Source of the DNA: Guadua angustifolia
Lineage: Eukaryota > Streptophyta > Magnoliopsida > Poales > Poaceae
Reading direction: 5' to 3'
Assembly (NCBI GenBank): GCA_036346375.1
Contig: CM070505.1
Span: 51,334,626 to 51,398,625 of the forward strand
Length of the DNA: 64,000 nt
Position 1 is the first letter of the stretch, and every line of letters begins with the position of its first letter. Position numbers and translations under genes: made by a program. The notes under the pieces were generated by a model. It made no database searches, was not told the DNA's origin, and was given only the letters and a program-made list of their open reading frames with translations. Positions 56,124 to 64,000 of this stretch are shown piece by piece.

Positions 56124-57150
56124 TCATTCATCACCCTTCTCAGCGCCTCGTGGGTGTCGCGAACGTCGCGGCTCCCGCCCGTGCACTAAGCGCATCGAGG
56201 CGCGAGTCTGGGCCGCCAGGAGCTCGAGCGCCGTCCTTGTTGGACCCCGTGGGTCTCGTGCGGCGGCACGGCTCGGGTGGCTCGAGAAAGCCCCCAAGTG
56301 ATGGAAGCCGGAGTTTTGTTTATCTTGCACTGAGAAGACGCTTTCTTCGCCCTCGAAGGTTTGATGGCGACCTTGGCCTCCGGGTCCGCTTAGCTCGGGG
56401 ATGCCGCGGAGCAGCATGGCTACTGCGGCGGCGTTTCGGCTGGCATGGGGGAGAACGGAAGACCGTCAGACCCCTCGGGGAGTTGGTGCTGGACCTGGCG
56501 TGCGCGGCACCAGGCGCATGTGGGGGCTCGGTGGCCTTGCTCGGGGTCGACTGGAGCTTGTCCACCGGGCCTTTTGAGCTTCCACTGTCATTGCCGCCGC
56601 GGAAAGCTGCGTGGCGAGCTCAGAGGCTTTCCTCCACCTCTGCGCCTTGGCGCAGGCAGGCGCTTCCGGACTTAAGAAGCGCGGCTCGGTCGACCACGCC
56701 CGCCATGTTGCACTCGCAGGAGTACAACTCGTCCGAAGTGTGCTCCGCGTCGGAGCTGGAGCCGTCGCTGGAGGAGAGCTCCAACAGTACGTGGACGGAG
56801 GTTGGCATGTTGCCAGCCATCGCCACGAGCCACGAGCCTTCGGGAAGCGGTGCCGCCGCTCGGAAGAGTTCATGCACGCCCCTACCAGAGGCGGCGTGGC
56901 GGCGGACAAGTCCCGGCGGCGAGGTCCGCGCAGGGGCCTCAAGCCAGTGGTCGGTGATGGAGTCCAGGCTCCTAGTGGAGGCCCGGACTTGAGAAGTGGC
57001 GGGGACGAGACCTAGCTCTCTCGCCAGAGTGGCGGCGAAGTCGAGGGAGCCGAAGCGAATCCAGTTCCCCGACGGAGATGCGCCGTCGTGGGTGACAAAA
57101 GACATCAAGGAGGAGATCGAGTCCAAGACGAAGATGATGACGCGAAGGCC
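56124..57150 (-). pseudogene. Tat2 5' coding region, unassigned or gag-like
   Basis: The longest minus-strand frame is 57210-56620, containing FAATLARELGLVPATSQVRA and LVAMAGNMPTSVHVLLELSS. It occupies the gag position after the primer site. A second piece at 56942-56466 is Ala-rich and helical. No capsid motif or zinc knuckle is visible, so gag, protease and RT seem largely deleted. The 302-codon plus-strand frame here has no supporting features. Confidence 0.4.
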
Positions 57151-57169
57151 CTTTACCCGAGCATGCCAA
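57151..57169 (-). other. Primer-site-like sequence of Tat2
   Basis: The minus strand reads TTGGCATGCTCGGGTAAAG directly after the 5' LTR. It resembles a decayed form of the TTGGCGCGCCAGGTAG-type site of grass Tat elements. Confidence 0.5.
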
Positions 57170-58244
57170 CTCGGTTGTTTCGTGTAACCGTGAGTAAATT
57201 TGTAAGTCAAGGGCCACAGCGCCCTCTCCTTGATGGTTGACTCGAGGAGCCTAAGATGTATCTTGGTTCGGGTGAATATCCCTACGTCCAGTTCATGGTG
57301 GTGGTTTGTATTACTCAGGGTGCAGTAGTCTACACGGGATTACAAATGAGGGTTCAGGACAGGCCCCGAGCGCTCGTCCGAGTGAAGGGGCTCGACTGCG
57401 GATCGAGTGTGGGTCGGCTTCGAATAGGCGGCGGATGCGAATGCCGATTGGTTACTGAGATTAAGTGCGAATGTGCTTCCCTGAGGGCCCTGCCTCCCCT
57501 TATATAGGCGGAGGGGGCAGGTTACATGGGAGTTTGGAGAAAAATGGTAGGGGTATGCTACGCCTGGGAGTCCTGGTCTCTAGTCGTGGCGCTGACGAGT
57601 TCTTTATCCATCCCACGCTTCGGGTTAGTAGACACAGCAGACGGTGTTCCATTGGGAAGGTGCTTGCCCTCTGCCCACTGTCAGTCTTGGCGTTACTCAT
57701 GTACGCCAGGCTGTTCCGCCTTTGGGACGAGCGCGTCTCTCCACTTGTGCTCGGCGGGGTGAAGGGACCCTTCGACTTAGCGCCCCCAGCCACCTTGGGA
57801 GGAGCCACCGCCCTAGCATGGCCGTCGTGTCCATGGGGCGGTGACCCGCTTAGGCCGATCGTGGCGTGGCGAAGGTTGTTGAGTCGGCTTGTTGAAGCTC
57901 ATTAGGGATCCGACCAGAGGCGGTCGGAGCCGGCGGGTGCTTTCGGCTGTGGCGAGTCGGGGAGACTGCGAGGCGTCGACCAGTGCTGCCGGACCGCCTG
58001 GTGGCCTGACGAGGCCGAGGGTCCTTTAGGCCCTCGAGGCCTAGAGCGAACCAAACGGATCGTCGGTGTTCGGCCAATATTTAGGGATAATCCCATCCGT
58101 GAGGGATGGAGACTTTGGTAATACCCTCTTCAAGACTCTGCATCATTTGCCATCTTCTTGCCATGTCCGTCGAATCGAGAGAAAGACGATCTTGAAATAG
58201 ATGTATACTTTGCTGTGGGGTACCCCTGGTATAAGTATTCATCA
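57170..58244 (-). repeat. 5' LTR of Tat2
   Basis: Length is 1075 bp and uninterrupted. It pairs with the split LTR at 42456-44230. The inner end is placed by the adjacent primer-like site and the outer end by TATTCATCA at 58236-58244. Confidence 0.85.
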
Positions 58245-60922
58245 CGTTCCAACAAAACCCTAATGCCCACTGATTGTTGGATCGAAATCAATCGATCATC
58301 ACCCGTCGTGTCGAATAAGAACCTTATCCAATCCCCGCCGTTAGTTGTTGCGTGCGGTTGTGATCGTATCAAGGCGGGAGTGCTTCGTGGCCGTGGATCC
58401 TGGATCGGACGGTTGAGAGTCATCGTTTCTGTGATGAATTCGGAACCGTGCTACCGTATCGCCGCCAGACTCGGGATGCGTGTCCATCTTCCGCATGCGT
58501 TTTGAGCTCATCCCTGCTTGCCGCATCGTCTACCCGCGTCTCGTCGCCCGTGCCGCTGTTGTTCGTGCTAGAGAGCTCGTCGGTGTTCACCTCGGTTCTT
58601 CTCGTCTTCCACCGTCGTCAAGCCATGAACTGCCACACCGACCCCAGATCCAAACCTGCCGAGTCACACCATGTCGAAAAGAGGAAACCTTGTTGCCATT
58701 CTGCCGCCGGATCGTCACCGTCGAGATCATCTTCCCCAACCCCGGCAGAGTCTCGCCGCCGAGCAACCATCAGCGAGATTGAGCAACGTCAACTATTGAA
58801 TCACCATCGGACCACCAGGAGTGAGCCACGTCATTGATTGAAGCAGTGAATCACTCGGGTAAAGGATCACCGTCCGATCGGAGATAAACGCTTCGGATTG
58901 TGCCGCGTAGAAGCAAGATCGGTGGCCGTCGGATCAGATCTGAACGGTGTTAGATCCGAGTGTAATGTGAGCCATCGGATCTACGCCGTGTGGATCAGAT
59001 CTTGCCTCGGGTTGAACCAATTAGGTGGTGACGCATGGCGGGTGACATCAGCGATGATATCATCCGGTGCACGGCACAGTTCCTTGGTCCGCGATGAACC
59101 GGCCATATGGTGCACCAGGTCCATGGAACAGTGCGGAGGGCTACGTGTCAGCGCATGATTGGTTCGGATCAGGGCTGACACCAGCATGACGCAATAAATC
59201 ATATTTTCCTTTATAAAAATAATTCAGATATTATTTGTTTTTCTAATTTTCTGATTTTTAGGATTTTGAATCTTCCGAGAGCTCGTTCTTCCTCATACGA
59301 ACTCCGATTGAGGTGATTCAAATTTTTAAAAATTTGTAAAATTGAGATCTATCCAGTGGTTACTTTTGTTTGATTTTTAGAGTTCATTTTCTCTCTGTTT
59401 TTGGTATTTATTTACTTTTCCTTATCGATTCGCATAGACGTTGAAGCGTGTGACGCTTTGGAGGAGGATTTGGCACTTCAAGATCAATTTTCAGAACAGG
59501 ACCAAGAGCTTAACCAAGGCAAGTTGTGCTTTGATCATGTTGCACCCATATTTGTAAAGTTGCTATTTTGTTTTATGATATTGCATAATATTTCATGTGT
59601 ACAAATGGTTTCAATCTAAATTGGGATTTAGATATCATACCCTTTGAATTATACCCTACCTTGTCGATTGTGTGCCATGATCCACTTGTCACCCCAGATT
59701 GGTTCACTATAGTTGGTTAATAATAAAATCAACATGGGATAGTTAGATCGGATTAGATTGCTTAGCTATGCCACGTCATCACATATACTTGAATCATGTA
59801 TAATTAATCTTGACTAATGGACTATGGAACAATGATGTGAACTTGTGTGTCATATGTGGTCACACAAAGAGATTGAGATGTGGCGAGGAGGTCACGCAAT
59901 GATGTTGATTTGTTGGAAGCATGTGGTGCTTGGTAATCAACTAAGTTGTTAATCAATTAGATTGAAGCAAGTCGCAAGGGCAGGTGTGCTAGAGTGGGCC
60001 CGATAAGCTGAGGGTATGTGATAGTCTTGCTTTGATCACCCTAAGGACTTAACCTTGTGAGTCTTTGACCTGAGTCAAGCATGCAACCACATGTCTATTA
60101 TGGGGTAGCCTAACTGACTAATTTGCCATGTCTTAACTTTAGTACTGCTTTGGTGGTGTGAGTCGGGTGTACAGATAAACTCACATGGCGCAAGAGGGGG
60201 CCCTGTTGTGGTGGTTTAGCCCATCAGTGTTGGAACCTCAGCGGGTAGTACTGGGTTAAGGCGAGGCATTGTAAAGGCTTTGTTATGATCATTCGCCTGT
60301 GTGGTGCACGGTTGTATCGTGTGGGTAAAGTGCATAACCTCTGCAAAGTGTACAATCTATTCGAATAGCCGTGCTCACGGTATTGAGCACATAGCTCAAG
60401 AATTACAATCAAGGGTAGTTGATCAATTGGACAACTGAGTGGGATGGCAGGTTGCCATGTGTATGATGAAACTTGACTTAGGATGGAAACTTGGTTTACT
60501 TGAGAATCTTTGAATCTATTTATTTTTATTATTTGTTTTACTGTCTTTTCAATCTATGCAATGTATGTGTTCATAAATGCTGCTTTACTGCAAATAAACC
60601 ACATAGCCATTCCTTGGAATAAGCCTTGCATATAGTTATGGTAGAAATGCATTCTGTGCATAACTTGTTGAGTGCTTTTGTACTCACTCTTGTCATCAAC
60701 AACAAATCAACAGTGGAGGAATCATCGCCCTTGTTGGAGGAGGACTTCCTTGTGGATACGAGTCACTAGGCCAAGCCTTGTCAGCCGCCTATGGTGTGCT
60801 GATGAGTCACTACGTCTTTTGCTATTTCCGCTTCATTTGTCTTAGTTTATTCTTAGTCTAACCTTGCGTGGCTGAATAATGTAAGTGATCATAAGATCAT
60901 ACACTAGTTATACTAATAAATG

Positions 60923-62431
60923 TGAAAGACCATGTGGAGGTCTATCCTTGTGTGTGATGAGTAATTGACAAGATTTGAGATTGGATTGATTTGAAATTGA
61001 ATTTGATTTGAATTGGATCTTCAAATTGAAGCAATTTGAGTGTTGGTTGCTTTTCCTAGTACTACCGGCCTAGGGCGTGTAGGACCATTGAGCATAATTA
61101 TGATTGATTAATGATTTTGTTTGATGCAATGCACTCATGTGAGTGGTTGCATGGATTGACTTTGAGTCAAGTCGTGGACTTGTGCTCGGATCGTTGTTTG
61201 TTTATTAGGTGTGCGAGTGTTGCTCGAGGGAACGTGGTTGATGTGGGACCGAACTAGGTTCATGGAGGAACCGAGGTTGGGACTAGGTTCGGGAGAATCG
61301 AGGTCTTGGTGGTCGAGGATGTCATGCGGGGCGTTCGGCTAGAGAACATGCACATGGAGGTGGTTAGTCCGCGTGTGTGCGGTGGGTGGAGCGTCTGGCG
61401 ATGCAAAAAGCTGTATTGGGCCATGTTGGGCCAAGTGGAATTAATATACAAACTGTATTGGGCCATGTTGGGGCCAAGTGGAGTTATATCTGATTCTTTA
61501 TGTTTCTCGATATAAATAGGGAGTGTCTCCTGTTTATGTGAGCAAGGAATTAGGGTTTGTACTCTTTTATGTTGGAGTATTGTTAGACAAAAGAAATAAA
61601 AAAAGGAAGCTTTTGGGCGGCGGCTGTCATTTTTCATGTGTCACTTTTTGGTTCTTGCGGCGGCTGGAGATTTTTGTGGTGGCATGCAATTCTAGCGGCA
61701 GAGCTCCTGGTGGGTGACGTCCTGGTCTGGCGGCTGAGACGTTCGGCTGTCTTTCATGCAACTAGTCTATCGAAGCATGTATGCATCTGCTGTCTTGCGG
61801 CTAATGAATTGATCTCGCGTGAGTGGATTGGCTGGCGGCCTGGACGAGAAGATTTTCTCCTGGCCAGAAACATGAGCGACTAGAAGATTTCCTTGCGTGT
61901 TCTTGTTCCCAGCGACTAGAACTCCTGACGGCCAGAGACTTTTCTTTGTTGCTGAAGTGTTCCTGCGTTAGGAGGGTTGTTTGCTTCTGGGACTTGGTGG
62001 ACTTCCTGTGGCCATTGTGTTTCCTAGTGTTTGCTCGGTGTGCATGCTTGCAAGAAGACCTGCGCAAGTTATTTTGATCTGGCGTCAATGTTCTTGCTGT
62101 GATCCGGCGTCTGAAGATCAATTCCCGTCATTATTGTTTCAGCCAAAATTGCGAAGGTAATATCTTTATATCCGTAGATCCGATCGAGTTGATTTTTATT
62201 GCGTTAGTTTCGGATTTGAATCTAGTTTATACAGTTAAAATTTCACGTCAATCCGACGGTTGGATATTCGGGAATTATGGTTTTAGTGAACCTCTGTTAA
62301 TCTGTTTTTTGTTGAAACCGAGAGCAATATTTCATAATTAATTTAGGGGGTTTTGTGAATCAAGAAAATTTTGATTTTATCTTCCGCTCAATCATTCACC
62401 CCCCCTCTGATTGTCGCCATCCGATCCTACA
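60923..62431 (+). mobile_element. Solo LTR, 1509 bp
   Basis: It starts TGAAAGACCATG and ends CCATCCGATCCTACA, flanked by AAATG at 60918-60922 and 62432-62436. Other LTR-T copies are continuous at this site. A TATA box lies at 61511-61518. The end CACCCCCCCTCTGATTGTCG is a familiar ending of plant Copia LTRs, but the superfamily is not certain. A duplicated TGTATTGGGCCATGTTGGG segment (about 61411 and 61452) lies just upstream of the TATA box. Confidence 0.85.
61511..61518 (+). promoter_or_regulatory. TATA box of the solo LTR
   Basis: TATAAATA in the context CTCGATATAAATAGGGAGTG. It is a strong match, about 590 bp into the LTR, and a possible promoter for read-through to the right. Confidence 0.65.
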
Positions 62432-62566
62432 AAATGAAGTCTTACTATTCTTATCGTTGTGTATGATGTGATGCTTACCGATGTTAAGCTGTGTGCACTA
62501 GCGTTGATCCTGGGACTAGTGCGGAAAAACACAGTGGATTTGAATTGGTGAATTCGGGTCCTTACA

Positions 62567-63075
62567 GCTAACTTATAAATATGCCATTTCATTCAGTATA
62601 TTTATAAACAAGCACCCTCAAACGGGAGATGTAGGTTCCACAGCCTAAACTCTAACATTTATCACATCACAGTAACAATAATTCTAGATTAACATGAGAG
62701 CACTGCAATAATTAAATAGATGTGTGCTTGTCAAATAAAGAGTGTAAAATTTGATAGAATATACATAATTCTAGTGTAACCTAAACTTTATTCATGATAT
62801 ATCGAAATTACCTTGTGCAAAATTGAAGGGGTTTGAAGGATTGCTCGCATTTTGAAGAAAACCGCAAATAAGGGGAAAAAAGAGGGAAATCTCCTCAAAC
62901 TAGGGCTTCAAATTTACCTTCTTAACACCCACCCTTGAGGATTTCAAATTTTCTCTCCCAAGTATTACTTCCAACCACAGAATATGAGCTGTTTTTTCGG
63001 GTGACGGCGGAGAAATCTCCTCTAGAATAATAACAGAGAAGAGTTCAGCCCAAGTGGTATATATAACCTACTGAG
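62567..63075. other. AT-rich sequence between the LTR and the CACTA-like repeats
   Basis: No coding feature is supported. Read on the minus strand it lies inside the CACTA-like terminus, after a TATA-like TTATATATACC (about 63055-63065). It could be leader sequence of that transposon. Confidence 0.4.
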
Positions 63076-63599
63076 GCACATCACAATCGGTTTTTAATTA
63101 AAAAGCAATAGTGGTGTGCACGCATATCACTATTAGTTCTCATATAAAAAGAGATAGTAATGAGCACATGCACATCACTATCGGTTCTTATATGAGAAAC
63201 GATAGTGATGTGCATAGTGATCACTATCGGTTCCCACAAAAGAAGCGATAGTAATGACCACGTGCACATCACTATCGCTTCCCACAAAAGAACCAATAAT
63301 GATGTGTACGTGCTCATCACTATCGCTTCTCACATAAGAACCGATAATGATATGCGTGATCACATCACTATCGCTTCTTATCTGGGAACCGATAGGGATG
63401 ATCGTGCACATCACTATCGCTTCTCGCATAGGAACAGATTGTGATGCACTCAGTGCTACATCATAATCACTTTTAACCTTAGAACCGATAGTGATTATTG
63501 TTAACACCCCTCCTATGTTATCTATCACAATCGTTTTTTCGTAAAAACTTAAGAACCGACACAGATGAAGCGATAGTGATGTACTATTATGTAGTAGTG
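63076..63599 (-). mobile_element. CACTA-like transposon terminus with subterminal repeats
   Basis: On the minus strand the end reads CACTACTACATAATAG at 63599, a grass CACTA terminal inverted repeat, followed by TAA (63600-63602) as a possible 3-bp TSD. Inside are at least eight copies of ATCACTATCGSTTC or its complement at about 45-55 bp intervals, in alternating orientation, as in CACTA subterminal regions where transposase binds. Neither the opposite end nor a transposase gene is visible. Frames across the repeats are artefacts. Confidence 0.65.
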
Positions 63600-63602
63600 T
63601 AA

Positions 63603-64000
63603 CTTTTTGGAATCACATAGGTCGTTCAAAGTATATAGAATTCTTGGAGGGCCATTCAACGGAGGGTCGCAACTGAACCACGATTTCAAGTTTTTTATAT
63701 CTGCTAGCTAGTACACAATAATCCTATATGACACTCCGTAATAATGCATTTCGAACTAACCAATACTATTTTTGCAGAGCTAATAGCAGCCAAAGGGAAC
63801 TAACCTATGTGAATTCTACATTTGTCATAATATGCAACTTATCATGGGTACAACAAAGTCCAATAACATGTAGTTTGTCAATCTTACAATAATTATTTCA
63901 TACTTATCAATTTATATATATGCACGACTTTAATTTTCCTATCAATAGGTTGTGAAATGCATTACAACTGTGTTGGAATAGGCCGATCTGAAAAGAATTC
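63603..64000. other. AT-rich flank, nothing recognised
   Basis: No open frame, repeat or element boundary is evident to the end of the window. Confidence 0.5.

Larger units (their letters stand above)
42456..58244 (-). mobile_element. Tat-lineage element inserted in LTR-T (Tat2)
   Basis: LTRs at 57170-58244 (5') and 42456-44230 (3') are about 1.07 kb each once a 0.7 kb foreign segment is removed from the latter. A primer-site-like sequence adjoins the 5' LTR and GGGGGCTAC, the usual Tat junction, adjoins the 3' LTR. Putative TSDs CGTTA (42451-42455) and CGTTC (58245-58249) match at four of five bases. Sense coding is reduced to fragments of pol and a gag-leader region; two antisense ORFs are on the plus strand. 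Confidence 0.82.
32142..62566 (+). mobile_element. Composite plus-strand Tekay-type element, 5' LTR missing
   Basis: In order: gag-pol copy 1 (to 36518), truncated LTR-G2 (36519-38261), gag-pol copy 2 from the gag linker onward (38262-41963), polypurine tract, and one LTR-T that ends at 62566 (CCTTACA). No 5' LTR or primer-binding site lies upstream; the left edge is an inverted gag fragment. The LTR holds Tat2 (42456-58244) and a solo LTR (60923-62431); without these it is about 3.3 kb. No TSD can be assigned. Confidence 0.8.
41977..62566 (+). repeat. 3' LTR-T, split by two insertions
   Basis: LTR parts are 41977-42455, 58245-60922 and 62437-62566, about 3.3 kb together, close to the 3.5 kb reference at 4747-8247. 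The 59200-59400 part mirrors 6640-6460. The conserved GTGTGGGTAAAGTGCATAACC block is at 60317-60375. The frame at 59401-59619 contains an acidic stretch (ALEEDLALQDQ) also legible near 6390-6300 of the other LTR, but it is short and unproven as a gene. Confidence 0.88.

Noticed and set aside
56084..56992. A 302-codon plus-strand frame as a host gene
   Set aside because: It is antisense to the Tat2 5' region, has no recognisable domain, is GC-biased and lies between element landmarks.
59401..59619. A 72-codon frame in LTR-T as a small gene
   Set aside because: An acidic stretch is shared with the LTR near 6300-6390, but the frame lies in the R-U5, is short, and is not open across its length in the other copy.
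63076..63599. CRISPR-like array
   Set aside because: Repeats are degenerate, alternate in orientation, have no uniform spacers, and lie next to a CACTA terminal sequence in a plant genome.
1..64000. Host genes, tRNA or rRNA within the window
   Set aside because: I looked for conserved gene-like frames with splice structure and for tRNA cloverleaf signals and saw none. The only tRNA-related sequences are retrotransposon primer-binding sites. Spliced genes in 1749-4741 or 29893-31526 cannot be fully excluded by eye.

Overview
The window is plant DNA, almost certainly from a large-genome grass (Poaceae). It reads as a heterochromatic pile of nested transposable elements, and I see no host protein gene, tRNA or rRNA. 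The grass call rests on the families present: Tekay/Del-type chromoviruses with ~3.5 kb LTRs (resembling rice RIRE3/RIRE8), Tat-lineage Ty3/gypsy elements with an antisense ORF of the Transposase_28 type, a Copia LTR of the TGTTGAGATATGCCC type and a CACTA-like terminus. All coding remnants are broken, so they are annotated as pseudogenes.

Layout. 1-865 is the 3' part of a Tekay-type LTR (here 'LTR-T') lying against a Copia LTR fragment (866-1748). 1749-4741 is AT-rich unassigned DNA with a 170-bp tandem duplication. 4747-29887 is a minus-strand Tekay-type element bounded by perfect GCAAC target-site duplications (TSDs). It has an LTR, pol (integrase plus chromodomain, RT, protease), gag, an upstream ORF0-like region, a primer-binding site and the second LTR. 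Its gag was split twice: by a 3.2 kb solo LTR of a related family ('LTR-G2', 11463-14679, TSD GAGAC) and by a Tat element ('Tat1', 15246-26130, TSD GGTGG). Its right LTR carries a truncated further gypsy element (28279-29735).

29893-31526 is unassigned. An inverted gag fragment (31527-32141) then meets, head to head, a plus-strand composite made of gag-pol copy 1 (32142-36518), a truncated LTR-G2 (36519-38261), partial gag-pol copy 2 (38262-41963), a polypurine tract and one LTR-T. That LTR runs to 62566 because it holds a second, minus-strand Tat element ('Tat2', 42456-58244) and a 1.5 kb solo LTR (60923-62431, TSD AAATG). Tat2 itself holds a 2.5 kb element with 7-bp TSDs (50455-52998), a duplicated antisense-ORF module, a ~80-bp tandem-repeat array in its 3' region and a patch of LTR-T inside one LTR. 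The right edge (63076-63599) is a CACTA-like terminus.

The most unusual signal is a 15-bp inverted repeat, consensus YTCGGANANTCCGAR, in clusters with 21-bp spacing. It occurs in two structurally unrelated elements: the LTR-G2 leader (12504-12766) and the 50455-52998 element (51426-51569, with a degenerate cluster at 50566-50639). Also notable are defects shared by the two plus-strand gag-pol copies and repeated CAG-to-TAG stops, as expected from decay of methylated CHG cytosines. Many differences between copies are 1-2 base indels, so unpolished sequence must be excluded before fine reading-frame claims are trusted.
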